DNA from: Parabacteroides distasonis
GTDB lineage: Bacteria; Bacteroidota; Bacteroidia; Bacteroidales; Tannerellaceae
Length of the DNA: 64,000 bases
Direction: 5' to 3'
Assembly (NCBI GenBank): GCA_021531775.1
Contig: JAFBIU010000003.1
Coordinates: forward strand, 116,011-180,010
The notes below the pieces were generated by a model. The model was not told the DNA's origin and did not search any database. It saw only the letters and a list, made by a program, of their open reading frames with translations. Below, piece by piece: positions 49,392 through 61,942 of the stretch (positions are counted from its first letter, which is position 1; every line of letters begins with the position of its first letter). Position numbers and translations under genes: made by a program.

Positions 49392-49399
49392 CAAAGATA
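49392..49399 (-). promoter_or_regulatory. -7 box for the DUF4369 gene
   Basis: TATCTTTG on the minus strand, 20 bases before the ATG at 49371, divergent from the pnp promoter. Confidence 0.5.
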
Positions 49400-49434
49400 A
49401 AAAAGATTTATGATTTATCTAAGAAATAAATGAT

Positions 49435-49442
49435 TACCTTTG
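49435..49442 (+). promoter_or_regulatory. -7 box for pnp
   Basis: TACCTTTG, 37 bases before the pnp ATG at 49480. I see no long RNase III-type stem in the short leader, unlike enterobacterial pnp. Confidence 0.55.
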
Positions 49443-49479
49443 CACCAATTTTACAGATAGAATTTTAAGAAAAAGATTT

Positions 49480-51720
49480 ATGCTTAATCCAATTAACAAG
49501 ACGATCGAGTTGAGTGATGGAAGAGTCATCACCATCGAGACCGGGAAATTGGCTAAACAAGCCGATGGAGCTGTTACTGTTCGTATGAACAACACCATGC
49601 TGCTGGCCACTGTTTGTGCCGCTAAAGATGCAAATCCCGGTGTTGATTTCATGCCGTTGCAAGTAGAGTACAAAGAAAAATTTTCCGCTTTTGGACGTTT
49701 TCCGGGTGGTTTTACGAAAAGAGAAGGTAAAGCATCTGATTACGAGATTTTGACAGCCCGTTTGGTGGACCGTGCTTTACGTCCCTTGTTCCCCGACAAT
49801 TATCATGCTGAAGTATATGTAAATGTAATCCTCTTCTCTTCGGATGGAGAAGATATGCCGGATGCCTTGGCTGGACTGGCTGCTTCTGCAGCATTGGCTG
49901 TTTCCGACATTCCATTTAATGGCCCCATTTCAGAAGTCCGTGTGGCTCGTGTAGAGGGTCAATATGTGGTCAACCCGACATTCGCACAATTGGAGAAAGC
50001 AGATATTGATATTATGGTGGGTGCCACAATTGACAACATCATGATGGTGGAGGGCGAAATGGACGAAGTCCAGGAGTCTGAAATGCTGGAAGCTATCAAG
50101 GTGGCTCATGAGGCTATCAAGAAACAGTGCCAGGCACAGTTGGAATTGATGGAGGCTTGTGGCAAGACGGTTAAACGGGAATATTGCCATGAGGTGAATG
50201 ATGAGGAATTGCGGAAAGACGTTCACGACAAGTGCTACGACAAGGTGTATGCCATCGCTACTTCAGGTAGCGGCAAACACGAACGTGCTGAAGCATTCGA
50301 TGCCATCGTTGAGGAGTATAAGGCTCAATTCTCAGAAGAGGAATTGACCGATGAAAAAGTGGAGATGATCGGTCGTTACTACCATGATGTAGAAAAAGAG
50401 GCGATGCGTCGTGCCATTTTGGACGAGGGCAAGCGTCTGGATGGCCGTAAGACCAACGAGATCCGTCCGATCTGGATCGAGACCGATTACATTCCGGGTC
50501 CTCACGGAGCTGCCGTCTTCACACGTGGTGAAACGCAGTCCTTATCTACCGTTACATTAGGTACAAAGGATGATGAGAAAATCATCGATGATGTGTTGGT
50601 TCACGGTAAAGAACGCTTCCTGTTGCACTACAACTTCCCGCCCTTCTCTACAGGTGAAGCGAAAGCATCCCGTGGTGTAGGCCGTCGTGAAATTGGTCAC
50701 GGCCATTTGGCATGGCGTGCGTTGAAGCGTATGATTCCGCAGGATTATCCGTACGTAATCCGTGTGATCTCCGATATTCTGGAATCCAATGGTTCCTCTT
50801 CTATGGCTACCGTTTGTGCGGGTACATTGGCTTTGCGCGATGCGGGTGTTCCGATGAAGAAGCCGGTTTCCGGTATTGCAATGGGTCTGATCTCTGAGAA
50901 TAAGGGAACCAATTATGCGATCCTGTCTGACATCTTAGGTGATGAAGACCACTTGGGTGATATGGACTTCAAGGTAACTGGAACCAAAGATGGTATCACA
51001 GCTACTCAGATGGATATCAAGGTAGATGGCCTCTCTTACGAAATCTTGGAAAAAGCCTTGGCTCAGGCAAAAGAGGGTCGCGAATATATCTTAGGCAAGA
51101 TCATGGAGGCTCAGCCGGAAGCTCGTCCTGACCTGAAGCCGCACGCACCGCGTATCGAGAACATGACGATTGGTAAAGAGTTTATTGGTGCTGTCATTGG
51201 TCCGGGTGGAAAGATCATTCAGGGTATTCAGGAGAAGACAGGTGCTGTCATCTCGATCGATGAAGTGGATGGTGTTGGTAAAATCGAAATCTCAGGTGCA
51301 AATAAGGAAATCATTGATGCTGCCATCCGTGCTATCCGAAGCATCGTAGCTGTTCCGGAAGTAGGCGAAGTGTATGAAGGAAAGATTTCTTCTATCATGC
51401 CTTATGGTGCCTTCGTTGAATTCATGCCGGGTAAGGATGGTTTGTTGCACATCTCTGAAATCGATTGGAAACGTTTGGAGACAGTGGAAGAAGCTGGCTT
51501 GAAAGAGGGCGATACGATTACAGTGAAGTTGATCGACATTGACCAAAAGACCGGTAAATTCAAATTGTCTCGTAAGGTGCTGTTACCGAAACCGGAAGGA
51601 TACGAAGAGCGTTCAGCTCGTCCGGAACGTCGTCCGAGACCGGACCGTGATCGGGGTGACAGAGGAGACAGAGGTGACAGAGGCGATCGTCGTCCGCGGA
51701 ACAATAACAACAATAATTGA
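49480..51720 (+). CDS. pnp: Polynucleotide phosphorylase
   Basis: At 746 aa it has two RNase PH domains (core motifs [35 protein letters not shown]; second domain [31 protein letters not shown]), a KH domain ([20 protein letters not shown]) and an S1 domain ([20 protein letters not shown]). The tail is an Arg/Asp/Gly low-complexity stretch, [16 protein letters not shown], ending in poly-Asn. PNPase degrades RNA 3'-to-5' with phosphate and can add tails. It is monocistronic, divergent from the DUF4369 gene. Confidence 0.98.
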   Translation: MLNPINKTIELSDGRVITIETGKLAKQADGAVTVRMNNTMLLATVCAAKDANPGVDFMPLQVEYKEKFSAFGRFPGGFTKREGKASDYEILTARLVDRALRPLFPDNYHAEVYVNVILFSSDGEDMPDALAGLAASAALAVSDIPFNGPISEVRVARVEGQYVVNPTFAQLEKADIDIMVGATIDNIMMVEGEMDEVQESEMLEAIKVAHEAIKKQCQAQLELMEACGKTVKREYCHEVNDEELRKDVHDKCYDKVYAIATSGSGKHERAEAFDAIVEEYKAQFSEEELTDEKVEMIGRYYHDVEKEAMRRAILDEGKRLDGRKTNEIRPIWIETDYIPGPHGAAVFTRGETQSLSTVTLGTKDDEKIIDDVLVHGKERFLLHYNFPPFSTGEAKASRGVGRREIGHGHLAWRALKRMIPQDYPYVIRVISDILESNGSSSMATVCAGTLALRDAGVPMKKPVSGIAMGLISENKGTNYAILSDILGDEDHLGDMDFKVTGTKDGITATQMDIKVDGLSYEILEKALAQAKEGREYILGKIMEAQPEARPDLKPHAPRIENMTIGKEFIGAVIGPGGKIIQGIQEKTGAVISIDEVDGVGKIEISGANKEIIDAAIRAIRSIVAVPEVGEVYEGKISSIMPYGAFVEFMPGKDGLLHISEIDWKRLETVEEAGLKEGDTITVKLIDIDQKTGKFKLSRKVLLPKPEGYEERSARPERRPRPDRDRGDRGDRGDRGDRRPRNNNNNN

Positions 51721-51780
51721 TCATTCGATCGTTATTGATCATTAAATACGAAAGTAGGAGGAAAATGCAGGTTTTCTTCC

Positions 51781-51788
51781 TACTTTTG
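51781..51788 (+). promoter_or_regulatory. -7 box for the SDR gene
   Basis: TACTTTTG, 28 bases before the ATG at 51817. The preceding GGAGGAAAAT…TCTTCCTAC (about 51755-51782) forms a hairpin that could terminate pnp. Confidence 0.5.
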
Positions 51789-51816
51789 TTTTATAGATAG
51801 ATAAACTCATGTAAAC

Positions 51817-52617
51817 ATGCAAAAAAAAACAATCGTCATCACGGGAGCATCGTCTGGCATCGGGCGTTCTACGGCCAGATTATTGGCTGATCAAGGCCAT
51901 CGGGTTTATGACCTCTCCCGCAGCAGACAGCCGCAAGAAGGTGTCACTCATATTCCCTGTGACGTGACGGACAAGAACAGTATCTCCCAAGCGATCCAGA
52001 CAATTGCTGAGCAAGAGTCACGTATTGATACGTTGATACTCAGTGCGGGCATGGGGATAGCAGGTACCATTGAATTCACCCGGGAGGAGGAGATGAAGCG
52101 ACAGTTTGACGTGAATACATTTGGTTCGATAAGGGTGGTTAAAGCGCTGCTTCCAATCATGAGAAAGCAACCGATCCTTCAAGGCGAACGAGGAAGAATT
52201 GTCTTTGTCAGTTCGTTGGCTGGCCATTATGCAATTCCTTTCCAAGCGATGTATTCAGCCAGTAAAGCGGCCATCAACTCGTTTGCTTTTGCACTGCGGA
52301 ACGAATTGCGCCAATTTCCGATTCAGGTGTCTTGTGTAATGCCTGGCGATGTGCACACAGCCTTCAAACGGACAACCGACCTTTCAGGAAAAGAGGTCTA
52401 TCCGCACATGGAAAAGGCCATTGCCCAAATGGAAAGGGACGAAGCAAACGGACTAACAAGCGAAGCGGTTGCCCGACGGATTCTGAAAGCAGCCACGTGT
52501 CGATCACCCCGTCTCTATTATACATCAGATTGGATTTCCGATCTATTGCGTTTTCTTTCGAGACTATTTTCCAGTGATTTTGCCACACGCGTGGTCGGTT
52601 GGATGTATCACTGCTAA
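51817..52617 (+). CDS. Short-chain dehydrogenase/reductase
   Basis: At 266 aa, a classical SDR: the cofactor motif TGASSGIGRSTARLLA (TGxxxGxG, residues ~9-15), DVTD, the strand LSAGMGIAG in place of NNAG, catalytic Ser in VSSLAGHYAIPFQAMYSASK with Y-x-x-x-K, and PGDVHTAF after the active site. NAD(P)-dependent oxidoreduction of an unknown carbonyl or alcohol is expected. The hydrophobic C-terminus (DLLRFLSRLFSSDFATRVVG) may associate with the membrane, as in lipid-modifying SDRs. A bidirectional terminator separates it from rpoC. Confidence 0.9.
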   Translation: MQKKTIVITGASSGIGRSTARLLADQGHRVYDLSRSRQPQEGVTHIPCDVTDKNSISQAIQTIAEQESRIDTLILSAGMGIAGTIEFTREEEMKRQFDVNTFGSIRVVKALLPIMRKQPILQGERGRIVFVSSLAGHYAIPFQAMYSASKAAINSFAFALRNELRQFPIQVSCVMPGDVHTAFKRTTDLSGKEVYPHMEKAIAQMERDEANGLTSEAVARRILKAATCRSPRLYYTSDWISDLLRFLSRLFSSDFATRVVGWMYHC

Positions 52618-52619
52618 TG

Positions 52620-52655
52620 AAAAAGGCTGTCTGGAATAAACCAAACAGCCTTTTT
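52620..52655. terminator. Bidirectional terminator between the SDR gene and rpoC
   Basis: AAAAGGCTGT (52621-52630) pairs with ACAGCCTTTT (52645-52654), with A- and T-runs on either side, serving both converging transcripts. Confidence 0.85.
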
Positions 52656-52679
52656 CTATTCAATAATCAAAATGACAGT

Positions 52680-55600
52680 TTATTCATCATCATCGTCGTC
52701 ATCCTTGGCATTGAAGTCAACGACCATCCGACGGTTGCTGTTGACACGTTCGAAATCCTCTTTCGCACCAACAACCAACTTATCAAACTCACGCTGACCT
52801 GTACCGGCCGGAATCAAGTGACCACAGATAACGTTTTCCTTCAGACCTTCCAAACGATCCACCTTACCGTTGATAGCTGCCTCATTCAAGACTTTCGTTG
52901 TCTCCTGGAAGGAAGCTGCTGACATGAAGCTGTTCGTCTGCAAAGCGGCACGGGTAATACCCTGAAGAATCTGGTTTGCTGTAGCAGGAACGGCATCACG
53001 TACCTCAACCAACTTCAGATCTCGACGTTTCAACATACTGTTTTCATCACGCAACTTACGAGCGGTTACGATCTGACCAGCCTGCATGGTCTGAGAGTCT
53101 CCGGCATCAACAACCACCTTCTTACCCCAGATGCGGTCATTTTCGTCCATTACCTCCAGCTTATCGACAATCTGCTGTTCCAAGAAACGTGTATCTCCCG
53201 GATCAACCACCTCTACCTTACGCATCATCTGACGGACAATCACCTCAAAGTGCTTATCGTTGATCTTCACACCCTGCAGACGATAGACATCCTGTACTTC
53301 GTTCACGATATATTCCTGAACAGCGGTCGGTCCCATGATAGCCAAAATATCAGAGGGTGTGATAGCACCATCAGACAACGGCATACCAGCACGGATGTAG
53401 TCATTCTCCTGAACAAGCAACTGCTTAGACAGGGGCACCATGTATTTCTTCACCTCACCCAACTTGGAAGTGATCGTAATTTCACGGTTACCACGCTTGA
53501 TCTTACCGAAACCAACTTCACCATCAATTTCAGCAACGACTGCCGGATTAGACGGGTTACGTGCCTCAAACAACTCGGTTACACGAGGCAGACCACCGGT
53601 GATATCACCAGCCTTACCTACAGCACGCGGGATCTTGACGAGAACTTCACCCGCTTTCACGGTATCGCCCTCTTCCTTCACGACGTGAGCACCCAACGGC
53701 AAAGAATAGTTCTTCAGGTTGTTGCCGTTCTCATCTACAATGTGAGCAGCAGGAGCCTTGGTCTTATCCTTCGATTCAATGATGATCTTCTCCTTCAAAC
53801 CGGTTGTCTCATCACTTTCTACCTTATAAGTTACATTCTCAACCAAGCTTTCAAATTCAATCTTACCTGTCACTTCAGATACAATGACGGCATTGAACGG
53901 GTCCCATTCGATGATTTCATCACCCTTCTTCACATGGTCTCCATGCTGGAAGAAGAGCTTAGAACCGTAGGGAATATTGTGCGTAAGCAATACAATCTTC
54001 GTATTCGGATCAACGATACGCAACTCAGCCAGACGACTGACAACAACCTGATAGCTCTTGCCTGAGATCTCATCAGTTGCATCAACAGAACGCAATTCAT
54101 CAATTTCCAAAATACCGTCGTACTTCGATACGATACTGTTCTCTGTTGCAATGTTGGAGGCGATACCACCGACGTGGAATGTACGCAATGTCAACTGAGT
54201 ACCCGGCTCACCGATAGACTGGGCTGCAATGACACCGACAACTTCACCCTTCTGAACCATCTGGTTCGTGGCCAAGTTACGTCCGTAACATTTAGCACAA
54301 ACACCCTTCTTCGATTCGCAAGTCAAAACGGAACGGATTTCCACGCTCTCGATCGGAGAATCTTGAATCTTCTGAGCAGCATCTTCACGGATTTCTTCAC
54401 CGGCAGGAACAATAATCTCGCCAGTAATCGGATGAATGATGTCATGTACAGATACACGACCCAAGATACGCTCTGACAAGGAAGCAATCACCTCCTCGTT
54501 GTTCTTCAATTCAGTACATACCAGACCGCGCAACGTTCCACAATCCTCTTCGTTGACAATCACATCATGCGATACATCGACCAGACGACGTGTCAAGTAT
54601 CCGGCATCGGCCGTCTTCAAAGCGGTATCGGCCAAACCCTTACGAGCACCGTGTGTAGAGATGAAGTACTCCAACACCGACAAACCCTCCTTAAAGTTCG
54701 ACAAGATCGGGTTCTCAATGATCTGAGCTCCTTCGGCACCACTCTTCTGCGGCTTCGCCATCAAACCACGCATACCAGACAACTGACGAATCTGCTCCTT
54801 AGAACCACGGGCACCTGAATCCATCATCATGAAGATTGAATTGAAACCGTCATTATCCGCCTTCAACTGCTTGATCAAAATGTTAGACAAATCACTGTTG
54901 ACGTGTGTCCAAGTATCAATAATCTGGTTATAACGTTCATTGTTGGTGATGAATCCCATGTTGTAGTTAGCCATGATCTGCTCTACATCATCATAACCCT
55001 TCTTCACCAACTCTTCTTTCTCTGGCGGAATCAATACGTCAGCCAAATTGAAGGACAAACCACCCTTGAAGGCCATGTAATAACCCAAGTTCTTGATGTC
55101 GTCCAAGAACTGAGCAGTACGGGCAACACCACAACGTTTGATTACCTTACCGATAATGTCACGCAAGGCTTTCTTACCCAACTCAACATTGACATAACCT
55201 ACTTCTGCGGGTACATATTCATTGACCATCAAACGACCTACTGAGGTTTCAACCATGTGACGGATCGGTTCTCCCTTCTCATCCACATCGTTGACATACA
55301 CCTTGATGATCGCATGGATATCAACTTTCTTTTCATTGTATGCGATGGTAGCCTCTTCGCGATCGTAGAAAATCAGGCCTTCGCCCTTGGATTTCTTACG
55401 CAATTTGGTGATGTAATACAATCCCAAGACCATATCCTGCGAAGGCACGGTGATCGGAGCACCATTGGCCGGGTTCAGGATATTGTGTGAAGCCAACATC
55501 AACATTTGAGCCTCCAAAACAGCCTCGTTACCTAAAGGCAAGTGAACGGCCATCTGGTCACCATCAAAGTCGGCGTTGAACGCTGTACAAGCCAACGGGT

Positions 55601-56978
55601 GCAACTGAATAGCCTTACCTTCGATCAACTTCGGCTGGAAAGCCTGAATACCCAGACGGTGCAACGTCGGGGCACGGTTCAACAGAACCGGATGTCCTTT
55701 CATGACATATTCCAAAATATCCCAAACGACAGGTTCCTTACGATCGACAATCTTTTTCGCAGATTTGACGGTCTTCACAATACCACGTTCGATCAATTTA
55801 CGAATCACAAAAGGCTTATAGAGTTCGGCTGCCATGTTCTTCGGCAGACCGCATTCGTGCATCTTCAATTCAGGACCGACCACAATGACAGAACGAGCGG
55901 AATAGTCAACACGCTTACCCAACAAGTTCTGACGGAAACGACCCTGCTTACCCTTCAAACTGTCTGACAAAGACTTCAACGGACGATTGGCATCTGTCTT
56001 AACGGCACTCGACTTACGAGAGTTGTCGAACAACGAGTCAACCGCCTCTTGAAGCATACGCTTCTCATTACGCAAAATGACTTCAGGAGCCTTGATATCA
56101 ATCAGTCGTTTCAGACGATTGTTACGAATGATCACACGACGATACAAATCATTCAAGTCAGAAGTGGCGAAACGTCCACCATCCAGCGGAACCAACGGAC
56201 GCAATTCAGGCGGAATCACCGGAATCACCTTCATGATCATCCATTCCGGTTTATTACGGCCGCGTGAAGCACGGAACGACTCTACCACCTGCAGGCGTTT
56301 CAAAGCCTCATTCTTGCGCTGTTGCGAACTGTCCGTATTGGCTCTGTGACGCAATTCGTAGGAAAGAGAATCCAAATCCAAACGGGCCAACAGATCGTAA
56401 ACAGCTTCGGCTCCGATCTTGGCGATAAACTTATTCGGATCTGTATCTTCCAACAACTGATTCTCTTTAGGCAGACTATCCAAAATCTGAAGATACTCCT
56501 CTTCTGAGAGCAGATCCAATTCAGATACGCCTTCCGCACAACCAGCCTGAATAATCACGTAGCGCTCATAATAGATGATAGAATCCAATTTCTTGGTAGG
56601 AAGTCCTAACAAATAACCGATTTTATTCGGTAATGAGCGGAAATACCAGATGTGTGCAACAGGAACGACCAAATGGATATGTCCCATTCGCTCACGACGC
56701 ACCTTCTTCTCGGTTACCTCCACACCACAACGATCGCAGACAATGCCTTTGTAACGGATCCGTTTGTACTTTCCGCAATGACATTCATAGTCCTTGACGG
56801 GACCGAAGATGCGCTCGCAGAACAGACCATCACGTTCCGGTTTATACGTACGATAGTTGATCGTTTCTGGTTTCAGAACTTCACCGCTGGAGTTTTCCAG
56901 AATCTCTTCCGGCGAAGCCAAACCAATGGTTATCTTTGAAAAGTTACTCTTTATCTTGTTTTCTTTTCTAAAAGCCAT
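52680..56978 (-). CDS. rpoC: RNA polymerase beta' subunit
   Basis: At 1432 aa from [11 protein letters not shown] (the frame runs 11 codons further to 57011, but this is the conserved start). Visible marks: the N-terminal zinc site ([19 protein letters not shown]), the catalytic [15 protein letters not shown] with its three magnesium-binding Asp, the second zinc site ([13 protein letters not shown]) and the trigger-loop region ([16 protein letters not shown]). It is the last gene of the operon and ends in a short poly-Asp tail. Confidence 0.98.
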   Translation of the reverse strand: MAFRKENKIKSNFSKITIGLASPEEILENSSGEVLKPETINYRTYKPERDGLFCERIFGPVKDYECHCGKYKRIRYKGIVCDRCGVEVTEKKVRRERMGHIHLVVPVAHIWYFRSLPNKIGYLLGLPTKKLDSIIYYERYVIIQAGCAEGVSELDLLSEEEYLQILDSLPKENQLLEDTDPNKFIAKIGAEAVYDLLARLDLDSLSYELRHRANTDSSQQRKNEALKRLQVVESFRASRGRNKPEWMIMKVIPVIPPELRPLVPLDGGRFATSDLNDLYRRVIIRNNRLKRLIDIKAPEVILRNEKRMLQEAVDSLFDNSRKSSAVKTDANRPLKSLSDSLKGKQGRFRQNLLGKRVDYSARSVIVVGPELKMHECGLPKNMAAELYKPFVIRKLIERGIVKTVKSAKKIVDRKEPVVWDILEYVMKGHPVLLNRAPTLHRLGIQAFQPKLIEGKAIQLHPLACTAFNADFDGDQMAVHLPLGNEAVLEAQMLMLASHNILNPANGAPITVPSQDMVLGLYYITKLRKKSKGEGLIFYDREEATIAYNEKKVDIHAIIKVYVNDVDEKGEPIRHMVETSVGRLMVNEYVPAEVGYVNVELGKKALRDIIGKVIKRCGVARTAQFLDDIKNLGYYMAFKGGLSFNLADVLIPPEKEELVKKGYDDVEQIMANYNMGFITNNERYNQIIDTWTHVNSDLSNILIKQLKADNDGFNSIFMMMDSGARGSKEQIRQLSGMRGLMAKPQKSGAEGAQIIENPILSNFKEGLSVLEYFISTHGARKGLADTALKTADAGYLTRRLVDVSHDVIVNEEDCGTLRGLVCTELKNNEEVIASLSERILGRVSVHDIIHPITGEIIVPAGEEIREDAAQKIQDSPIESVEIRSVLTCESKKGVCAKCYGRNLATNQMVQKGEVVGVIAAQSIGEPGTQLTLRTFHVGGIASNIATENSIVSKYDGILEIDELRSVDATDEISGKSYQVVVSRLAELRIVDPNTKIVLLTHNIPYGSKLFFQHGDHVKKGDEIIEWDPFNAVIVSEVTGKIEFESLVENVTYKVESDETTGLKEKIIIESKDKTKAPAAHIVDENGNNLKNYSLPLGAHVVKEEGDTVKAGEVLVKIPRAVGKAGDITGGLPRVTELFEARNPSNPAVVAEIDGEVGFGKIKRGNREITITSKLGEVKKYMVPLSKQLLVQENDYIRAGMPLSDGAITPSDILAIMGPTAVQEYIVNEVQDVYRLQGVKINDKHFEVIVRQMMRKVEVVDPGDTRFLEQQIVDKLEVMDENDRIWGKKVVVDAGDSQTMQAGQIVTARKLRDENSMLKRRDLKLVEVRDAVPATANQILQGITRAALQTNSFMSAASFQETTKVLNEAAINGKVDRLEGLKENVICGHLIPAGTGQREFDKLVVGAKEDFERVNSNRRMVVDFNAKDDDDDDE

Positions 56979-57017
56979 ACGATGTATATTAATTATATAA
57001 AGAGTTGTCAATATGAT

Positions 57018-57049
57018 TCAAGTAGATGAGTCGGAACCCACCTACTTGA
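57018..57049 (-). other. Hairpin in the rpoB-rpoC spacer
   Basis: TCAAGTAG (57018-57025) and CTACTTGA (57042-57049) form a perfect 8-bp stem within the 84-base gap. It has no T-run, so it is more likely an RNA-processing or stability element than a terminator. Confidence 0.5.
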
Positions 57050-57062
57050 TTCGAATAGATTA

Positions 57063-60000
57063 TTAATCCAAAGTGAAACTTAAGCCAAGACCACGCAACT
57101 CGTGCAGCAACACATTCAATGATTCGGGAATACCCGGCTGTGGCATCGCATCACCCTTGACAATAGCCTCATACGCTTTCGAACGTCCTACAACATCATC
57201 CGACTTGATCGTCAGAATCTCTTGCAATACATGAGCGGCACCGAATGCTTCGAGTGCCCAAACCTCCATCTCTCCAAAACGCTGACCACCAAACTGAGCC
57301 TTACCACCCAACGGCTGTTGCGTAATCAAAGAGTACGGACCAATGGAACGAGCGTGCATCTTATCGTCAACCATGTGACCCAACTTCAAGAAGTAGGTGA
57401 CACCTACCGTAGCAGGCTGGTCGAAACGTTCACCCGTACCACCATCATACAGATAGCTCTTTCCATAACGTGGCAAACCTGCCTTGTCAGTCCATTCGTT
57501 CAGGTCATCCAAAGTAGCACCATCGAAAATCGGCGTGGCGAACTTGACATCCAAAGTGCGACCTGCCCAACCCAAAACAGCCTCGAAAATCTGTCCCAAG
57601 TTCATACGAGAAGGCACACCCAACGGGTTCAAGCAAATATCAACAGGAGTACCATCAGCCAAGAACGGCATATCCTCCTGACGCACAATCTTCGAAACGA
57701 TACCCTTGTTACCGTGACGACCGGCCATCTTATCACCCACCTGAATCTTACGTTTCTTGGCAATGTAAACCTTCGCCATCTGCACAATACCTGTAGGCAG
57801 TTCATCACCGATAGTCATATCGAATTTGCGACGACGCAACTCAGCATCCATCTCCTTGTTCTTCTTCAAGTAGTTCAGGATAACTTGCTTGATGAGTTCA
57901 TTCTTCTGAGCATCGGCCGTCCATTTGCTGACCTGCACTGCATTGTAATCCAACGACTCCAACGCATCAGTTGTGAATTTGACACCCTTCGGAATAACCT
58001 CCAGATTCATGTAATCCTTCACACCTTGTGAAACCTTACCATCGGTCAAAATCATCAACTTATTGACCAACGTACGCTTCAGAGACTCCTGCTTTGTCTG
58101 ATATTCGTCATCCAAAGTCAGCAGAGCTGTCTTGTCGGCCTGTTTTGCCTTGCGCTTCTTAACAGCCTTAGAGAACAAAGCTGTCTGGATAACAACACCG
58201 CGCAAAGAGGGAGTAGCCTTCAAAGAGGCATCCTTCACATCTCCGGCCTTGTCACCGAAGATCGCACGCAGCAACTTCTCCTCCGGAGAGGGATCTGACT
58301 CACCCTTCGGTGTGATCTTACCGATCAGGATGTCTCCCGGTTCGATATGAGCACCCACACGCACAATACCACGATCATCCAAATCTTTCGTAGCATCCTC
58401 GCTGACATTGGGAATATCAGAAGTCAACTCCTCCATACCTCGTTTAGTTTCACGAACCTCCAAAATGTATTCATCAACATGGACAGAGGTAAAGAAGTCT
58501 TCACGAACCATTCGTTCGTTCAACACGATAGCATCCTCGTAGTTATAACCCTTCCAAGGCATATAAGCTACTTTCACATTACGTCCCAAAGCCAACTCGC
58601 CATTCTGCGTAGAGTAGCCCTCGGTCAGAATGTCACCAGCCTTGACACGTTGTCCTCGATGGCAGATCGGATGCAGGTCAACAGTGGTTGACTGGTTCGT
58701 TTTGCGCCATTTCGGAATATTATAGGTCTTGACCGCATCTTCGAAGCTGACAAACTCTTCATCTTCCGTACGGTCGTATTTAATCTTAATACAGGTAGCA
58801 TCCACGAAAACGATTTCGCCTTCGCGTTCTGCCATGATCTGTGTACGAGAATCGCGGGCTACTTGAGCCTCAATACCCGTACCTACAATCGGAGCATCTG
58901 TACGCAACAAAGGAACAGCCTGACGCATCATGTTTGATCCCATCAACGCACGGTTCGCGTCATCATGCTCCAAGAAGGGAATCAAAGAAGCGGCAATAGA
59001 GGCAATCTGCTGCGGAGCCACGTCCATCAAATCGACATCTGAAGGAGGAACAACCGGGAAGTCAGCCTCAAAACGAGCCTTAACTTTATCACGGATGAAA
59101 CGTCCCTCTTCGTCCAGAGGAGCATTACCCTGAGCAATCGTCATCTCCTCCTCTTCCTCTGCAGTGTAATACTTCAGACCCTCTTCTGAAAAATCAACCT
59201 GACCATCGACTACTCGACGATATGGAGTGGCAATAAATCCTAATTCGTTAATCTTTGCATAGACACAAAGAGAAGAAATCAAACCGATGTTCGGACCTTC
59301 AGGAGTCTCAATCGGGCAAAGACGACCATAGTGGGTATAGTGAACGTCACGTACCTCGAAACCGGCACGCTCACGTGACAAACCACCAGGACCTAAGGCA
59401 GACAGACGACGTTTATGGGTGATTTCAGCCAACGGATTGGTCTGGTCCATAAACTGCGACAAAGCGTTTGTACCAAAGAAGGAATTGACTACCGATGAAA
59501 TCGTCTTCGCATTGATCAAATCAATCGGAGTGAACACCTCATTGTCTCGCACATTCATACGTTCACGAACAGTACGTGACATACGTGCCAAACCAATACC
59601 GAATTGGTTATACAGCTGTTCACCTACTGTACGTACACGACGGTTACTCAGGTGGTCGATATCATCGACAATCGCCTTCGAATTGATCAATTCAATCAAA
59701 TACTTGATGATCGCAATAATGTCCTCCTTGGTCAATACCTTAATATCCTCGGGGATGGAGAGGTTCAATTTCTTGTTGATGCGATAACGACCTACATCGC
59801 CCAAGTCATAACGCTTCTCCGAGAAGAACAGATTGGTGATCACCTCACGTGCACTCGCTTCGTCGGCTGGTTCTGCATTACGCAACTGACGATAGATGTA
59901 GAGCACAGCCTCCTTCTCCGAGTTACTGGGGTCCTTCTGAAGTGTATTATAGATAATGGCATAATCAGAGAGGTTTTGGTCTTCACGATGCAAAAGGATA

Positions 60001-60875
60001 TTCTGCGTACCTGAATCCAGAATAGCATCAATGTTGTCATTGTCGAGCACAGACTCACGATCGATAATGACATCATTACGTTCAATAGAAACTACCTCAC
60101 CCGTATCTTCGTCCACAAAGTCCTCAACCCATGTCTTCAAAACACGAGCAGCCAACTTTCGACCAACCAATTTCTTCAGATTAGCCTTGGAGACCTTCAC
60201 CTCTTCAGCCAAGTTAAAGATCTCGAGAATGTCCTTGTCACTCTCAAAACCGATAGCACGCAACAAAGTTGTCACGGGCAATTTCTTCTTTCGGTCGATG
60301 TAAGCATACATGACATTGTTGATGTCAGTTGCAAACTCAATCCAAGAACCTTTGAAAGGAATAATACGTGCAGAATAGAGCTTCGTACCATTGGCATGTA
60401 CGCTTTGTCCGAAGAAGACTCCCGGAGAACGATGCAACTGAGAAACTACAACGCGCTCAGCACCATTGATCACAAATGTGCCACGGTCTGTCATGTAAGG
60501 AATCGGACCCAGATACACATCCTGAATAACGGTATCGAAGTCTTCGTGATCAGGATCCGTACAGTACAGTTTTAACTTGGCCTTTAAAGGCACACTATAG
60601 GTTAATCCACGAGCTATACATTCATCGATCGTATAACGAGGCGGATCAATATAGTAATCTAAGAACTCCAACACAAAGTTGTTACGCGTATCTGCTATTG
60701 GGAAGTTCTCGGCAAATACTTTATACAACCCCTCCTTCTTACGCTTCTCAGGAGGTGTATCAAGTTGAAGAAAGTCTTGAAACGACTTCAATTGTACTTC
60801 GAGAAAATCCGGATACGGAAAAGGATTTCTGATCGAAGCAAAATTAACTCTTTGGTTTTCAGCTGTTGAAGACAT
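57063..60875 (-). CDS. rpoB: RNA polymerase beta subunit
   Basis: At 1270 aa it starts [20 protein letters not shown]. The rifampicin-binding region is visible as [20 protein letters not shown] followed by [20 protein letters not shown]. The flexible flap, the [15 protein letters not shown] active-site motif and the C-terminal [20 protein letters not shown] clamp region follow. The Asp, His and Ser positions usually mutated in rifampicin resistance are wild type (D in FMDQ, H in THKRR, S in RLSAL). Transcribed between rplL and rpoC. Confidence 0.98.
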   Translation of the reverse strand: MSSTAENQRVNFASIRNPFPYPDFLEVQLKSFQDFLQLDTPPEKRKKEGLYKVFAENFPIADTRNNFVLEFLDYYIDPPRYTIDECIARGLTYSVPLKAKLKLYCTDPDHEDFDTVIQDVYLGPIPYMTDRGTFVINGAERVVVSQLHRSPGVFFGQSVHANGTKLYSARIIPFKGSWIEFATDINNVMYAYIDRKKKLPVTTLLRAIGFESDKDILEIFNLAEEVKVSKANLKKLVGRKLAARVLKTWVEDFVDEDTGEVVSIERNDVIIDRESVLDNDNIDAILDSGTQNILLHREDQNLSDYAIIYNTLQKDPSNSEKEAVLYIYRQLRNAEPADEASAREVITNLFFSEKRYDLGDVGRYRINKKLNLSIPEDIKVLTKEDIIAIIKYLIELINSKAIVDDIDHLSNRRVRTVGEQLYNQFGIGLARMSRTVRERMNVRDNEVFTPIDLINAKTISSVVNSFFGTNALSQFMDQTNPLAEITHKRRLSALGPGGLSRERAGFEVRDVHYTHYGRLCPIETPEGPNIGLISSLCVYAKINELGFIATPYRRVVDGQVDFSEEGLKYYTAEEEEEMTIAQGNAPLDEEGRFIRDKVKARFEADFPVVPPSDVDLMDVAPQQIASIAASLIPFLEHDDANRALMGSNMMRQAVPLLRTDAPIVGTGIEAQVARDSRTQIMAEREGEIVFVDATCIKIKYDRTEDEEFVSFEDAVKTYNIPKWRKTNQSTTVDLHPICHRGQRVKAGDILTEGYSTQNGELALGRNVKVAYMPWKGYNYEDAIVLNERMVREDFFTSVHVDEYILEVRETKRGMEELTSDIPNVSEDATKDLDDRGIVRVGAHIEPGDILIGKITPKGESDPSPEEKLLRAIFGDKAGDVKDASLKATPSLRGVVIQTALFSKAVKKRKAKQADKTALLTLDDEYQTKQESLKRTLVNKLMILTDGKVSQGVKDYMNLEVIPKGVKFTTDALESLDYNAVQVSKWTADAQKNELIKQVILNYLKKNKEMDAELRRRKFDMTIGDELPTGIVQMAKVYIAKKRKIQVGDKMAGRHGNKGIVSKIVRQEDMPFLADGTPVDICLNPLGVPSRMNLGQIFEAVLGWAGRTLDVKFATPIFDGATLDDLNEWTDKAGLPRYGKSYLYDGGTGERFDQPATVGVTYFLKLGHMVDDKMHARSIGPYSLITQQPLGGKAQFGGQRFGEMEVWALEAFGAAHVLQEILTIKSDDVVGRSKAYEAIVKGDAMPQPGIPESLNVLLHELRGLGLSFTLD

Positions 60876-60910
60876 CTGTAAGGTATTTATTGAACTTAAT
60901 TAAATTATAG

Positions 60911-60953
60911 ACACAAAAAGGTTAAGAGTCTTCCTCGACGGAGACTCTTAACC
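60911..60953 (-). terminator. Attenuator-like terminator between rplL and rpoB
   Basis: On the minus strand GGTTAAGAGTCT and AGACTCTTAACC (60953-60942, 60931-60920) form a perfect 12-bp stem, followed by CTTTTTGTGTC. It lies in the 101-base gap after rplL, where other bacteria have a partial terminator lowering rpoBC expression relative to ribosomal proteins. Confidence 0.8.
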
Positions 60954-60976
60954 AAATCACCTGAAACCAGGTATAA

Positions 60977-61354
60977 TTATTTAAGCTCAACTTCAGCTCC
61001 AGCTTCTTCCAATGCTTTCTTCAATGCCTCAGCATCATCCTTAGAAAGACCCTCTTTCAAAGTGCTGGGAGCACCATCAACCAAGTCCTTAGCTTCCTTC
61101 AAGCCCAGACCACAGTGTTCCTTAACAGCCTTTACAACCTGCAATTTTGCAGCACCTGCTGACTTCAAAACAACATCAAAAGATGTCTTCTCTTCAGCAG
61201 CGGCAGCAGCACCACCAGCTGCGGGACCTGCAACAGCAACAGCTGCAGCAGCAGGTTCGATACCATATTCTTCCTTCAGGATAGTAGCCAGTTCGCTTAC
61301 TTCTTTAACGGTCAAGTTTACTAATTGTTCTGCAAAAGCTTTCAAATCTGCCAT
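60977..61354 (-). CDS. rplL: Ribosomal protein bL12 (L7/L12)
   Basis: At 125 aa: N-terminal dimerisation helices ([20 protein letters not shown]), the Ala/Gly hinge ([18 protein letters not shown]) and the factor-binding C-terminal domain ([35 protein letters not shown]). It forms the ribosomal stalk with L10, encoded just upstream. Confidence 0.98.
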   Translation of the reverse strand: MADLKAFAEQLVNLTVKEVSELATILKEEYGIEPAAAAVAVAGPAAGGAAAAAEEKTSFDVVLKSAGAAKLQVVKAVKEHCGLGLKEAKDLVDGAPSTLKEGLSKDDAEALKKALEEAGAEVELK

Positions 61355-61402
61355 TTTTGTATGTATTAAATGTTATTTATCGATGAAATATAGAATTGTT
61401 TA

Positions 61403-61927
61403 TTATCTTTCTTCCAAAGTCTTCAACAGACCATGGATAGTTTGTCCTGATGACTGAAGAGCAGAGATAACGTTCTTTGCCGGAGACTCCAACAATGCGA
61501 TAACGTCTGCGATAAGTTCGTTCTTGCTCTTGATGCTTACAAGTGCATCCAAGTTCTCAGCACCTACGTAGAAGCTTTCCTGTACGTAAGCAGCCTTCAA
61601 CTGAGGTTTGCCTTCACCCTTGGTGTCCTTTGTAAAATCCTTGATCAGGCGAGCGGGAGCATTAGCAACCTGTGAAAACATCACAGCTGTATTGCCCTTG
61701 AGTGCACTATGCAGAGGTGAAAAATCACCTTCCACATTTTCCAACGCTTTTCTAAGCAAGCTGTTCTTAACAACTACCAACTTGACTTCCTGCTTAAAAC
61801 ATTCTCTACGCAATTTGCTGGTCTTCTCGGCATCCATTGCCTCGATGTCAGTCAAATAGAAGTTAGGATATGATTTAACAACCTCAGTCAAATTGTTTAT
61901 AATAGCACCTTTATCTTCCTTTCTCAT
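61403..61927 (-). CDS. rplJ: Ribosomal protein uL10
   Basis: At 174 aa: the rRNA-binding N-terminal domain (DKGAIINNLTEVVKSYPNFY, KLRRECFKQEVKLVVVKNSL with a family-typical K-N-(T/S)-L) and a C-terminal helix that anchors L7/L12 dimers. It starts 15 bases after rplA, so there is no separate long rplJ leader. Confidence 0.97.
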   Translation of the reverse strand: MRKEDKGAIINNLTEVVKSYPNFYLTDIEAMDAEKTSKLRRECFKQEVKLVVVKNSLLRKALENVEGDFSPLHSALKGNTAVMFSQVANAPARLIKDFTKDTKGEGKPQLKAAYVQESFYVGAENLDALVSIKSKNELIADVIALLESPAKNVISALQSSGQTIHGLLKTLEER

Positions 61928-61942
61928 TGTTCAATTGTATTA

